A DNA stretch of 22,842 nucleotides from an uncultured Oscillospiraceae bacterium. GTDB lineage: Bacteria; Bacillota_A; Clostridia; Oscillospirales; Oscillospiraceae. The position numbers were made by a program, and so were the translations under genes. Below, one piece after another: positions 8,056 to 15,508 of the stretch (positions are counted from its first letter, which is position 1; every line of letters begins with the position of its first letter). Where the stretch lies: contig CAKTZK010000015.1 in the NCBI GenBank assembly GCA_934635515.1, positions 1-22,842 on the forward strand. The letters are read 5' to 3'. The notes under the pieces were generated by a model. That model had not been told where the DNA came from and searched no databases. It saw only the letters and a program-made list of their open reading frames with translations.

Positions 8056-8083
8056 GGCAGGGCACACGGGCCCTGCCCTACAA
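8056..8083 (-). repeat. GTAG-footed stem-loop, copy 5 (inverted)
   Basis: On the minus strand it reads TTGTAG, then the 8-bp stem GGCAGGGC with GCCCTGCC around a 6-base loop. It lies back-to-back with copy 6, the two GTAG feet facing each other across about 9 bases. Confidence 0.8.
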
Positions 8084-8089
8084 AAATTC

Positions 8090-8118
8090 TTGTAGGGTGG
8101 CACCCGCGTGTGCCACCG
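8090..8118 (+). repeat. GTAG-footed stem-loop, copy 6
   Basis: TTGTAG, then an 8-bp stem GGTGGCAC (8096-8103) with GTGCCACC (8110-8117), 6-base loop, then G. It forms an inverted pair with copy 5. Confidence 0.8.
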
Positions 8119-8133
8119 CACCCATACAAACCT

Positions 8134-8172
8134 CTGTCATTGCGAGGGCGCAAAGCGCCCGTGGCAATCCGT
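8134..8172 (+). repeat. CATTGCGAG-type repeat, intact copy A
   Basis: 39 bases identical to 21798-21836. Outer arms ATTGC and GCAAT can pair around an inner stem GGGCGC-AAA-GCGCCC, giving one long imperfect hairpin. The element ends about 50 bases before the dtd start. Confidence 0.85.
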
Positions 8173-8225
8173 CCTCCCCAACGAGGACATTTTCTAATTT
8201 TTCTATAAAAAAGGAGAAATTCACT

Positions 8226-8672
8226 ATGCGTGCTGTATTGACCCGCGTGAAAAGTGCCTCCGTCACCGTGGACGGAGCTGTGATCGGAAAGATCGGCCCG
8301 GGCTTTCTCATCCTTCTGGGCGTGACCCATGAAGATACCGAGGCCCAGGCCGTAAAGCTGGCGGACAAGCTCATGGGTCTGCGCATTTTCGAGGATGAAA
8401 ACGAGAAAATGAACCGCAGCCTGGAGGATGTGGGGGGCCAGGTGCTGGTGGTGTCCCAGTTTACCCTGTACGGCAACTGCAAAAAAGGCCGCCGCCCGGA
8501 GTTTCTGGCCGCTGCCCGGCCGGAGGTCGCCATTCCGCTCTATGAAAAGTTCATTTCCCTCTGCCGGGACAAGGGCTTTCATGTGGAGACCGGCGAGTTT
8601 GGCGCGTCCATGGAGGTGGAGTCCGTCAATGACGGGCCTGTGACGCTCATCGTGGACACCGACCAGCTGTAA
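8226..8672 (+). CDS. dtd: D-aminoacyl-tRNA deacylase
   Basis: 148 residues, the normal length of DTD, a homodimer that removes D-amino acids (and glycine) mischarged on tRNA. The two family motifs are present: SQFTLYG (77-83) and the Gly-cisPro loop NDGPVT (135-140). The ATG at 8226 follows AAAAGGAG. Upstream is the repeat block; the only possible transcription signals close by are a weak GTCCTC/GAGGAC hairpin at 8171-8188 followed by a T-rich stretch, and a TATAAA at about 8202 without a good -35 box. The promoter is therefore unclear. The glyoxalase-like gene follows after 11 bases, so dtd probably heads an operon with it and hemZ. Confidence 0.95.
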   Translation: MRAVLTRVKSASVTVDGAVIGKIGPGFLILLGVTHEDTEAQAVKLADKLMGLRIFEDENEKMNRSLEDVGGQVLVVSQFTLYGNCKKGRRPEFLAAARPEVAIPLYEKFISLCRDKGFHVETGEFGASMEVESVNDGPVTLIVDTDQL

Positions 8673-8683
8673 GGAGGAGCACT

Positions 8684-9307
8684 ATGAAGATCGATTCGCT
8701 GACCGTGGGCCCCATTGGGACCAACTGCTATATTCTTCAGGACGAGATGGCGAAGCTCTGTGCCGTCATCGACCCCGGCGACGAGGCGGAGCGGGTGGCC
8801 CGGGCGGTGGAGCAGACCGGCTGTGCCCCCGCCATGATCCTGCTGACCCACGGCCATTTTGACCACTATACCGGCGTGGGCGGACTGCTGGAGAAGTGGC
8901 CGGACCTGCCGGTCTATATCCACGAAAGCGATGTCACCAACCGTGCCGCCGGCGGCTTTGACCTGCTGTGCCCCCGGCTGCCGGAGAAAAATCAGCGGTA
9001 TTACAAGGAGGGCGACTGCCTGAAGCTGGGCGGCCTGACCATCCGGGTGCTGGAGACGCCGGGCCATTCCCGAGGATCTGTGTGCCTGGTGGTGGGCGAT
9101 GTGATCTTCTCCGGCGACACCCTGTTTTACGGCAGCTGCGGCCGCACGGACTTTGCCGGCGGCAGCTATGAGGACATTCTGCGGTCGCTTAAAAGGCTGG
9201 CGGAGCTGCCCGGGCAGTACAGGGTCTATCCCGGCCATGACCGCCCTACCGACCTGGACTTTGAGCGGCGGATGAATCCGTATATGAAGCAGGGGCTGAG
9301 AGAATGA
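8684..9307 (+). CDS. Glyoxalase-II-like metallo-beta-lactamase hydrolase
   Basis: 207 residues with the zinc-binding motif THGHFDH at 55-61, followed by TPGHSRGS, FSGDTLF and YPGHDRPT. These are the standard metal ligands of the hydroxyacylglutathione-hydrolase-like (YqgX type) branch. It is shorter than true glyoxalase II and lacks that enzyme's C-terminal glutathione-binding domain, so a thioester hydrolase with a different thiol substrate is plausible but unproven. AAGGAGGAG precedes the ATG. Its stop overlaps the hemZ start by 4 bases (ATGA), implying translational coupling. Confidence 0.85.
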   Translation: MKIDSLTVGPIGTNCYILQDEMAKLCAVIDPGDEAERVARAVEQTGCAPAMILLTHGHFDHYTGVGGLLEKWPDLPVYIHESDVTNRAAGGFDLLCPRLPEKNQRYYKEGDCLKLGGLTIRVLETPGHSRGSVCLVVGDVIFSGDTLFYGSCGRTDFAGGSYEDILRSLKRLAELPGQYRVYPGHDRPTDLDFERRMNPYMKQGLRE

Positions 9308-10785
9308 AGCTGATTTTCAAGGGCCACGACGCCCGGTACGCCGTAGAGCAGAGCCTGCTGGCCTTCTTCCCCCAGGAGCGGCCGGTGTATGACGACCCGG
9401 AGGACCGGGAGGGAAACTGGGCCAGCGTGAGCCTTTCCCAAGGGGGAAAATACGCCACCGCGGTGACCACTATCAGCTACTGGGGCTGCATGAAACAGGG
9501 CATTTCCCGGGTAGCGCTGGACGCGGCGGCGGATGAATACGAGCGGGAGCGCCTGCGTCAGCGGGCGGTGAAGCTGAGCTTTTTCAAGGCGGCCCGGCAA
9601 GTAACGGGCGTGACCCCCACCTGGGGCGCCCTTACGGGCATCCGCCCGGCCAAGCTGGCGGCGGGCTACCTGGAAAAGGGGATGACGCCCCGGCAGGTGG
9701 ACCGCCTGCTGCGGGACACCTACGCCGTCTCCCAGACCCGCCGGGAGCTGTGCATTGAGGCGGCTCAGGCGGGGATAAAGGCCCAGGCGGATCTGAAGCC
9801 CGAGGACATCTCCCTCTATATCGGCATCCCCTTCTGCCCCACCCGCTGCGCCTATTGCAGCTTTGTGTCCCAGGCGGTGGAAAAGAGCTTCGGGCTCATG
9901 GAGCCGTACCTGGAGGTGCTGCTGGGGGAGATCACCCAGGCGGCGCAGATGGTCAAGGACCTGGGGCTGAATGTAAAGAGCTTTTACATGGGCGGCGGTA
10001 CGCCCACCACTCTCTCCGCTGGGCAGATGGACAGGCTCCTGACCCATCTCAATAAAAATTTCGACCTCTCCCGCTGCGCGGAGTACTGCGTGGAGGCCGG
10101 GCGGCCCGACACCATCGACCGGGAGAAGCTCCAGGTGCTGCTGGACCACGGCTGCGACCGCATCAGCGTGAATCCCCAGTCCCTGGAGGATAGCGTGCTC
10201 CAGGCCATCGGACGGCGGCACACGGCGGCGGACATTGAGCAGACTATGCACCTGGCCACGTCTATGGGCTTTCGGCATGTGAACATGGACCTCATCGCGG
10301 GCCTGCCCGCCGACACGTCCGAGGGCTTCCGGCGGACACTGGACAAGTGCCTGTCCTTCGGGGCGGACAATATCACGGTCCATACCCTGGCCCTGAAAAA
10401 GGGCAGCCGCATCCTCCTGGAGGGGCAGAAGATCCCCACGGCGGAGGAGGTAGGGCAGATGCTGGACTATTCCATCTCCGCCCTGCGCGAGGCGGACTTC
10501 CGCCCCTACTATCTCTACCGGCAGAAGTACATGTCCGGCAGCTTTGAAAACATCGGCTGGTGCATAAGCGGCGCGGAGGGACTGTATAATATCTACATCA
10601 TGGAGGAGCTGCACAGCATCCTCTCCCTGGGGGCCGGGGGCTCCACCAAAATGGTGGACCCGGCGGCGGGGCGCATTGAGCGGGTGTTCCACGCCAAGTA
10701 CCCCAATGAATACATCACCCGACCGGAGAAGATCCAAAAAAATCTGGAGGACTTCTCCGCCTTTTACCGCAGCATGAAAAAATAA
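9304..10785 (+). CDS. hemZ: Radical SAM coproporphyrinogen dehydrogenase-like protein HemZ
   Basis: 493 residues. The radical SAM cluster motif CPTRCAYC has C178, C182 and C185 (CX3CX2C), preceded by YIGIPF as in the HemN/HemW/HemZ group. A long N-terminal region of about 165 residues before the radical SAM core and a C-terminal segment (YLYRQKYMSG, then GAEGLYN) are typical of HemZ rather than HemW. HemZ is annotated as an oxygen-independent coproporphyrinogen III dehydrogenase, but a heme role in this organism is uncertain because no other tetrapyrrole genes are seen here. The ATG overlaps the preceding stop (ATGA). Confidence 0.85.
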   Translation: MKLIFKGHDARYAVEQSLLAFFPQERPVYDDPEDREGNWASVSLSQGGKYATAVTTISYWGCMKQGISRVALDAAADEYERERLRQRAVKLSFFKAARQVTGVTPTWGALTGIRPAKLAAGYLEKGMTPRQVDRLLRDTYAVSQTRRELCIEAAQAGIKAQADLKPEDISLYIGIPFCPTRCAYCSFVSQAVEKSFGLMEPYLEVLLGEITQAAQMVKDLGLNVKSFYMGGGTPTTLSAGQMDRLLTHLNKNFDLSRCAEYCVEAGRPDTIDREKLQVLLDHGCDRISVNPQSLEDSVLQAIGRRHTAADIEQTMHLATSMGFRHVNMDLIAGLPADTSEGFRRTLDKCLSFGADNITVHTLALKKGSRILLEGQKIPTAEEVGQMLDYSISALREADFRPYYLYRQKYMSGSFENIGWCISGAEGLYNIYIMEELHSILSLGAGGSTKMVDPAAGRIERVFHAKYPNEYITRPEKIQKNLEDFSAFYRSMKK

Positions 10786-10807
10786 ACCGAAAGGGCCGGG
10801 AGGAGGG

Positions 10808-12400
10808 ATGGCTTTGCCCCAGCGCAAGCAAAACTTCATGGAGGGCGCCGCCGTTCTGACCCTGGCCGTGGCCGTGACCAAAATTCTGGGCGCGGTGTAT
10901 AAGATCCCCCTGGGAAATCTGCTGGATAAGGACGGAATGGCCCACTTCTATGTGGCCTACAACATATACAGCCTCCTGCTCATCGTGTCCACGGCGGGGC
11001 TGCCTCTGGCCCTGTCGCGCCTGGTGTCCCGGGCGGAGGCGCTGGGGCAGGTGAATCAGAGAAAGCGCATTTTCCGGGTGACGCTGGGCCTTTTCTTCCT
11101 GCTGGGCGTGGTGTGCAGCGGCGTGATGCTGGTTTTCGCCCGGCCGATGGCCCAGGCGCTGAACGATTCCCGGGCCGCACCGGCCATACGGACCCTGGCC
11201 CCGGCGGTGCTGTGCGTGTGTATGCTCTCGGCCATCCGGGGCTACACCCAGGGCCGGGGGAATATGCTGCCCACGGCGGTGAGCCAGATCATCGAGTCCG
11301 CCTGCAAGCTGCTGGTGGGCCTGACGGCGGCCTGGCTGCTGGTGGGCCGGGGCGCGCCTCCGGAGCAGTGCGCGGCGGGGGCTATCTCCGGCGTGACGGT
11401 GGGGGCGGCCATAGGCCTGACCGTGCTGACGGTGTGGCTGCTGCGCAGCCGCGGCGGCCAGAAAGGGACGGATGTGCCCCAGGGCCGGCGGGAGATACTG
11501 CGCCAGGTGCTGAAGATCGGCGTGCCGGTGACCCTGGGCTCTGTGGGCATGAGTCTCATAACCCTTCTGGACCAGGCCCTGGTGCTGGGAACGCTGCAAC
11601 GCTCCCTGGGCCTTTCGGAGATGGATGCCACGGCTCTGTACGGGGAATATACCTTCGGCATGACCCTCTTTGCCCTGCCCGCGTCCTTTATGTACCCGCT
11701 GACCATCAGCCTGGTGCCGTCCATCAGTGCCGCTACCGCCGCCGGGCGGGGAGAGGCCGCCGCTCAAAACGCGGCCTCGGCTTTGAAGCTGGCCATGGTG
11801 GTGGCTTTGCCGGTGGGGGTGGGCCTTTCGGTGCTGGCGGGGCCGATATTGCACCTGCTGTATCCGGCGGTGCCCCAGACGGCGGAGGCGGCGGCCTATC
11901 ACCTGCGCATTTTGGGCATCGCCTCGGTGTTTGTGTGCCTGATGATCGCCACGGCGGGCATCCTGCAGGCCTACGGCAAGGAGCGCATCCCCGTCATCAC
12001 CCTGCTTATCGGCGGGGCCGTGAAGATCGCCGCCAACTACCTGCTGGTGACGGACCCGGCCATCTCCATCCGCGGCGCGCCCATAGGCACGCTGCTGTGC
12101 TACGCCGTTATCGGGGCTCTGAACCTGCTGGCCATCGCCCTGGTGGTGCCAAACCGGCTGCACCTGGGCGGCGCGGCGGGGAAGCTCCTGCTCTCTACGG
12201 CGGCCATGGCGGCGGCGGCCCGGTGCGGCTATGGGCTCCTGTCCCGGCATATAAGGGCAGGGGCGGCCACGCTGCTGGCGATCCTGGCGGCGGCGGCGGT
12301 ATACGCCGTGCTGGTGCTGTGTCTGGAGGTGCTGCGCAGGGAGGAGATCCTGCAGCTGCCAAAGGGCGAAAAAATAGCAAAATTTCTATTTAAGTCATGA
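10808..12400 (+). CDS. yabM: MOP/MATE-fold lipid flippase, YabM/SpoVB-like
   Basis: 530 residues, mostly hydrophobic, consistent with about 14 membrane helices of the MOP superfamily that includes SpoVB and MurJ. The N-terminus (AVTKILGAVYKIPLGNLLD) and the GLPLALSRLVSR segment are typical of Firmicute SpoVB/YabM proteins. The family flips lipid-linked cell-wall or polysaccharide precursors in growth or spore cortex formation. Position supports YabM: it directly precedes mazG and the rqcP-yabP-yabQ-divIC-yabR set, as in Bacillus subtilis. GGAGG precedes the ATG. It begins 22 bases after hemZ, so read-through from the dtd operon is likely. Confidence 0.85.
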   Translation: MALPQRKQNFMEGAAVLTLAVAVTKILGAVYKIPLGNLLDKDGMAHFYVAYNIYSLLLIVSTAGLPLALSRLVSRAEALGQVNQRKRIFRVTLGLFFLLGVVCSGVMLVFARPMAQALNDSRAAPAIRTLAPAVLCVCMLSAIRGYTQGRGNMLPTAVSQIIESACKLLVGLTAAWLLVGRGAPPEQCAAGAISGVTVGAAIGLTVLTVWLLRSRGGQKGTDVPQGRREILRQVLKIGVPVTLGSVGMSLITLLDQALVLGTLQRSLGLSEMDATALYGEYTFGMTLFALPASFMYPLTISLVPSISAATAAGRGEAAAQNAASALKLAMVVALPVGVGLSVLAGPILHLLYPAVPQTAEAAAYHLRILGIASVFVCLMIATAGILQAYGKERIPVITLLIGGAVKIAANYLLVTDPAISIRGAPIGTLLCYAVIGALNLLAIALVVPNRLHLGGAAGKLLLSTAAMAAAARCGYGLLSRHIRAGAATLLAILAAAAVYAVLVLCLEVLRREEILQLPKGEKIAKFLFKS

Positions 12401-12435
12401 AAAATACGAATTCCTATTGCAATAAAGGGGAAACT

Positions 12436-13218
12436 ATGGTAAATTTTACGAGTAAGCCACGCTATGGCTATGAGGATCTTTTGGAGATCATCCGGCTGCT
12501 GCGCTCCCCGGAGGGCTGCCCCTGGGACCGGGTGCAGACCCACGCCTCCATTCGCCGGGGGCTGCTGGAGGAGAGCTATGAGGCCGCCGAGGCCATCGAC
12601 CTGGACGACGCGGCACTGCTGCAGGAGGAGCTGGGCGATGTGCTGATGCAGGTGGTCTTTCACGCCGACATCGAAAAGGATCGGGGCCGGTTTACCATGG
12701 AGGACGTGGTAGACGGCGTGGTGAAAAAGCTCCTGTACCGCCATCCCCATGTGTTTGGGACGGCCCACGAGGATAGCCCCGAGTCCGTGCTGGTGAGCTG
12801 GGAGCAGCTGAAGCGGGCGGAAAAGGGCCAAAAGAGCACGGGCGACGCCATGGACTCCGTGGCCCGGAGCCTGCCGGGCCTTTGGCGGGCGGAAAAGCTG
12901 CAGAAAAAGGCGGCAGACGCCGGCTTTGACTGGCCCGATATCTCCGGAGCGCTGCTGAAGCTGGAGGAAGAGGTCCGGGAGCTGCGCCAGGCTGTGGAAA
13001 GCGGCCAGGGCGTGCAGGAGGAGCTGGGCGATGTGCTGTTTGCCGCCGTGAAGGTGGGCCGCTTTGCCGGGGTAGACCCGGAGGAGGCCATGGCCGGCAC
13101 CTGCGAGAAGTTTATTCACCGGTTCCGGGCCGTGGAAGACGGTGCCAAGGCCCAGGGACGGGCCGTGGAGGATCTGTCGCTGGAGGAAATGACCGGGCTG
13201 TGGGATCGGGCAAAATGA
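12436..13218 (+). CDS. mazG: MazG-type nucleoside triphosphate pyrophosphohydrolase
   Basis: 260 residues with two tandem MazG domains. The first has EESYE (45-49) and EELGD (64-68); the second has EEEVRE (177-182) and EELGD (195-199), giving the acidic Mg-binding pattern twice. MazG hydrolyses non-canonical or excess NTPs to NMP and pyrophosphate. The B. subtilis positional counterpart YabN also carries an N-terminal tetrapyrrole-methylase domain; that domain is absent here. The ATG at 12436 was chosen because AAAGGGGA precedes it. An in-frame ATG at 12397 overlaps the yabM stop as ATGA but has no ribosome site and would add 13 residues unlike the family. Confidence 0.9.
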   Translation: MVNFTSKPRYGYEDLLEIIRLLRSPEGCPWDRVQTHASIRRGLLEESYEAAEAIDLDDAALLQEELGDVLMQVVFHADIEKDRGRFTMEDVVDGVVKKLLYRHPHVFGTAHEDSPESVLVSWEQLKRAEKGQKSTGDAMDSVARSLPGLWRAEKLQKKAADAGFDWPDISGALLKLEEEVRELRQAVESGQGVQEELGDVLFAAVKVGRFAGVDPEEAMAGTCEKFIHRFRAVEDGAKAQGRAVEDLSLEEMTGLWDRAK

Positions 13219-13237
13219 TTCTGAAACGAGAATTCGT

Positions 13238-13265
13238 TTGGAATATAGCAAGAACTAAGGATAAA
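13238..13265 (+). promoter_or_regulatory. Possible promoter of the HU gene
   Basis: TTGGAA at 13238-13243, a 16-base spacer, then GATAAA at 13260-13265. A 6-bp inverted repeat AAACGA-GAAT-TCGTTT (13224-13239) touches the -35 box. The match is modest, but HU is normally strongly expressed and the unit ends in a clear terminator. Confidence 0.4.
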
Positions 13266-13282
13266 TATGGGAGGAAATTAAC

Positions 13283-13558
13283 ATGAACAAAACCGAACTG
13301 ATCGCTGCTGTTGCAGAGAAGAGCGGCCTGTCCAAGAAGGACAGCGAGGCTGCTGTTGTTGCTACCATTGCTGCTATCACCGAGGCTCTGAAGGCTGAGG
13401 ATAAGGTGCAGATCGTGGGCTTTGGCTCCTTCGAGGTAAAGAAGAAGGCCGCTCACATGGGCCGCAACCCCCGCACCGGCGAGACCATGGAGATCGCTGC
13501 CAGCAAGAACCCCACCTTCAAGGCCGGCAAGGCTCTGAAGGACGCCGTGGCTGAGTAA
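13283..13558 (+). CDS. hup: HU family nucleoid protein
   Basis: 91 residues, the exact size of HU. It starts [20 protein letters not shown], has [11 protein letters not shown] and the DNA-binding arm around GRNPRTGE, and ends [13 protein letters not shown] binds DNA as a dimer and compacts the nucleoid. Codon choice differs from the neighbours: GCT is heavily used for alanine in an otherwise GCC/GCG-rich region, as expected for a very highly expressed gene. GGGAGGAAATTAAC precedes the ATG. It has its own terminator and sits between mazG and rqcP, an insertion not present in the B. subtilis cluster. Confidence 0.97.
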   Translation: MNKTELIAAVAEKSGLSKKDSEAAVVATIAAITEALKAEDKVQIVGFGSFEVKKKAAHMGRNPRTGETMEIAASKNPTFKAGKALKDAVAE

Positions 13559-13574
13559 GTATCCGTTATATCCG

Positions 13575-13610
13575 GGTGCCGGTGCGTACTGCACCGGCAC
13601 CGATTTTTTT
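13575..13610 (+). terminator. Intrinsic terminator of the HU gene
   Basis: An 11-bp stem GGTGCCGGTGC (13575-13585) with GCACCGGCACC (13591-13601), 5-base loop, then seven T's at 13604-13610. It lies just before the rqcP ribosome site, so rqcP needs read-through or a weak local start. Confidence 0.9.
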
Positions 13611-13624
13611 GCAAGGAGAAAACC

Positions 13625-13882
13625 ATGCGACTGGACAAATATTTAAAGGTTTCCCGGCTGATAAAGCGCCGCACCGTAGCCAACGAGGCCTGCGACAATG
13701 AGCGGGTGTCGGTGAACGGACGGGTGCAACGGGCCAGCTACGATGTGAAGGCGGGCGACCGAATCTGCATCCGCTTCGGGCAGAAGGAGCTGCAGGTGGA
13801 GGTGCTCAGCGTGCAGGACAACGTGGGCAAGGCTGACGCGGCTGCCATGTACCGGGAGATCTCACCGGACAAACCGTCATAA
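13625..13882 (+). CDS. rqcP: S4-domain ribosome-quality-control protein RqcP (YabO)
   Basis: 85 residues, one S4 RNA-binding domain from the N-terminus (MRLDKYLKVSRLIKRRTVAN, then ERVSVNG and GDRICIRFG). RqcP acts with RqcH on stalled 50S subunits during C-terminal alanine tailing in Firmicutes. Size, motif and position before yabP all agree. AAGGAGAAAACC precedes the ATG, immediately after the HU terminator. A stable hairpin follows the stop. Confidence 0.9.
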   Translation: MRLDKYLKVSRLIKRRTVANEACDNERVSVNGRVQRASYDVKAGDRICIRFGQKELQVEVLSVQDNVGKADAAAMYREISPDKPS

Positions 13883-13890
13883 TGGAGAGG

Positions 13891-13936
13891 GATCTCCCAT
13901 ACACTGAAACAAACCGTGTATGGGAGGTCTGTTTTT
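13891..13936 (+). promoter_or_regulatory. Hairpin that sequesters the yabP ribosome site and resembles a terminator
   Basis: GATCTCCCATACAC (13891-13904) pairs with GTGTATGGGAGGTC (13916-13929) as a 14-bp stem with one G-U, 11-base loop. The right arm contains the only ribosome site of yabP, GGGAGG (13922-13927). Two bases after the stem come five T's (13932-13936), directly followed by the yabP ATG. A smaller competing hairpin, GGAGA-GGGA-TCTCC (13884-13897), uses part of the left arm. Confidence 0.75.
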
Positions 13937-14221
13937 ATGGCATACGAACTGAAGCAGGCGGCGGAGCTGAGCCAGCGCCTGGAGCTGACGGGCCGGGAAA
14001 AGCTGACGGTGACCGGCGTGGAGGATGTGGAGCGGTTTGACGAGCTGAGCGTGGTGATGCGCACGGCGGCCGGGGTGCTGGTGATCAGCGGGGAGGACCT
14101 GCACATCGGCAAGCTGTCTCTGGACGGCGGGGAGCTGCTGGTGGAGGGGCATATCGACGGGATGAACTTTGAGGACGTGCCGGTGCGGAAGGGGTCCTTC
14201 TTCTCGCGGCTGCTGGGATAA
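13937..14221 (+). CDS. yabP: Sporulation protein YabP
   Basis: 94 residues, a small soluble protein of the YabP/YqfC family made in the mother cell in sporulating Firmicutes. Recognisable segments are LELTGREKLTVTGVEDVERFDE, here in two parts (LELTGREKLTV at about 16-26, then VEDVERFDE), and LHIGKLSLDGGELLVEG. The ATG at 13937 is preferred over an upstream GTG at 13916 because GGGAGG lies 9 bases before it and the family begins here. yabQ follows after 3 bases. Translation is predicted to be hindered by the preceding hairpin. Confidence 0.85.
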   Translation: MAYELKQAAELSQRLELTGREKLTVTGVEDVERFDELSVVMRTAAGVLVISGEDLHIGKLSLDGGELLVEGHIDGMNFEDVPVRKGSFFSRLLG

Positions 14222-14224
14222 GGG

Positions 14225-14701
14225 ATGGAGCTGTATATCCGGCTCCAGGCCCAGACCATCGCCGCGGCCTTTGCCCTGGGGGCGGCGGCCGGAGTGATAT
14301 ATGACCTGCTGCGCACCGTGCGCATAAACCGGCGCAGACGGCTGCTGACACATGTGACGGACCTTCTGTATGTGCTGGCGGTAGGGTGGGCGCTGCTGCG
14401 ATTTGCCCTGTCTCTGGGCCAGGGGGAGCTAAGGCTGTACGTGCTGCCCTGCGCCGGGCTGGGAGGCCTGTTTTACTGGCGGCTATTGGCGCCGGTATTC
14501 CGGGGTATATGGCAGTTCTGGTGGGGCACGGCGGCGCAGCTTTGGCACTGGATGGGCCGGCCGATACGAATTTTTCTGGGTTTTTGCAAAAAAGTATGGA
14601 TTTCGGCGAAAAAAGTCATTGCCTTTTTAAAAAAATACAGTAAAATAAAATTATACAAAAGGAAAGATGCCGCGGGGCAAGAGGAGGCGAAGGACGCTTG
14701 A
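14225..14701 (+). CDS. yabQ: Spore cortex membrane protein YabQ
   Basis: 158 residues, with about three to four hydrophobic segments in the first 100 residues (for example ALGAAAGVIYDLL and LLYVLAVGWALLRFAL), then a Lys-rich cytoplasmic tail. YabQ is needed for spore cortex formation in B. subtilis and localises to the forespore membrane. It sits 3 bases after yabP and overlaps the divIC TTG start. Its last third is A/T-rich compared with the surrounding genes, which may reflect an embedded promoter for divIC. Confidence 0.85.
   Translation: MELYIRLQAQTIAAAFALGAAAGVIYDLLRTVRINRRRRLLTHVTDLLYVLAVGWALLRFALSLGQGELRLYVLPCAGLGGLFYWRLLAPVFRGIWQFWWGTAAQLWHWMGRPIRIFLGFCKKVWISAKKVIAFLKKYSKIKLYKRKDAAGQEEAKDA
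14619..14646 (+). promoter_or_regulatory. Possible internal promoter for divIC-yabR
   Basis: Inside the A/T-rich end of yabQ: TTGCCT at 14619-14624, a 16-base spacer, then TAAAAT at 14641-14646. It would let the division and S1-domain genes be expressed in vegetative cells when yabPQ are silent. Confidence 0.4.
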
Positions 14702-14988
14702 AGCAGGTGAAAAGGAAGAAGCGCAGCGCGCCGATCACGCTGGTGGTGCTGCTGGTGCTGCTGGCCGTAGTGGTGGTGCAGCTGATCCGGGTCTATGGCC
14801 AGCTGGGCGAGGCTAAGGCCCAGCGGGAGACTGTGAGCCAGCAGCTGCAGGAGCAGAAAAAGGAAAACAGCGACCTGGAGTCCGACCTCAGCAAGGCCGA
14901 CGATAAGGAATTTATCAAGGGCCTGGCCAAGGACCAGCTGGGCCTGGCCGAGGATGGCGAGCGGATCTTTTATGACGTGAACCACTGA
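14698..14988 (+). CDS. divIC: Septum formation initiator DivIC/FtsB family protein
   Basis: 96 residues: a short Lys/Arg-rich N-terminus, one membrane helix at about residues 12-30 (PITLVVLLVLLAVVVVQLI), then a coiled coil (about 34-68) and a C-terminal KGLAKDQLGLAEDGERIF segment typical of DivIC/FtsL-like division proteins. DivIC works with FtsL and DivIB in the divisome. The start is a TTG overlapping the yabQ stop, supported by GGAGG 10 bases upstream; a GTG at 14707 is the alternative but is too far from that site. Position between yabQ and yabR matches B. subtilis. Confidence 0.85.
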   Translation: MKQVKRKKRSAPITLVVLLVLLAVVVVQLIRVYGQLGEAKAQRETVSQQLQEQKKENSDLESDLSKADDKEFIKGLAKDQLGLAEDGERIFYDVNH

Positions 14989-15027
14989 GACTGAATAATT
15001 CGCAAAAAGGAGAAAAAACACAAATTT

Positions 15028-15456
15028 ATGGAGTTGGCGGTTGGGAATATCGTCACCGGTAAGGTGACCACCATCACAAAGTTCGGCGCGTTCATCGCTC
15101 TGCCGGAGGGAAAAAGCGGCTTGGTACACATTTCGGAGGTGGCCCCCACCTTTGTAAGCGATGTGCATGATTTTCTTTCGGAGGGGCAGGAGGTCACCGT
15201 GAAGATACTGGCCATCACGCCGGAGGGGAAAATTAACCTCTCCATCAAGCAGGCCATGCCCCGCCCCCAGCGCCCAGCGCGCCGGGAGGCACCCGCCCGC
15301 CGGGTACCGCAGCAGCCGGCCGCTGCACCCGCAGAGCCGGCGGAGCAGACCTTTGAGGACAAGCTCAAGCAGTTTATGTCCCTGTCAGACAGTAAGCAGT
15401 CGGAGCTCAACCGCTATATGGCCGGAAAGCGCGGCGGAAGCCGCCGCCGGAAATAA
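15028..15456 (+). CDS. yabR: S1 RNA-binding domain protein YabR
   Basis: 142 residues. One S1 domain fills residues 1-75 (VGNIVTGKVTTITKFGAFI, GLVHISE, GKINLSIK), followed by a Pro/Ala/Arg-rich linker and a basic C-terminus (KRGGSRRRK). General-stress GSP13 and polynucleotide phosphorylase share this domain; YabR probably binds RNA or ribosomes but its job is not established. AAAAAGGAG lies about 15 bases before the ATG, a longer gap than usual, with no better start nearby. It is the last gene of the cluster and ends at a strong terminator. Confidence 0.85.
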   Translation: MELAVGNIVTGKVTTITKFGAFIALPEGKSGLVHISEVAPTFVSDVHDFLSEGQEVTVKILAITPEGKINLSIKQAMPRPQRPARREAPARRVPQQPAAAPAEPAEQTFEDKLKQFMSLSDSKQSELNRYMAGKRGGSRRRK

Positions 15457-15461
15457 AAAAG

Positions 15462-15496
15462 AAATCTCTCCCGCCCACAGGGCGGGAGAGATTTTT
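15462..15496 (+). terminator. Intrinsic terminator of the yab cluster
   Basis: A perfect 15-bp stem (15462-15476 with 15480-15494) with core CTCTCCCGCCC and GGGCGGGAGAG, 3-base loop, and a T-run ending at 15496. An A-run on the other side means it could also act on leftward transcripts. Confidence 0.9.
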
Positions 15497-15508
15497 GCAT
15501 GTATGGAG

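Noticed and set aside
7851..8118. The regularly recurring stem-loops as a CRISPR array
   Set aside because: Units are in both orientations, spacing is irregular, the flank and not a full repeat is conserved, and there are no cas genes.
7969..8208. Short open frames across the 7.9-8.2 kb repeats
   Set aside because: They consist only of translated palindromic repeats and lack ribosome sites.
10715..12250. A 511-codon minus-strand frame opposite yabM
   Set aside because: Gln/His/Arg-rich translation without motifs, antisense to a well-supported membrane protein.
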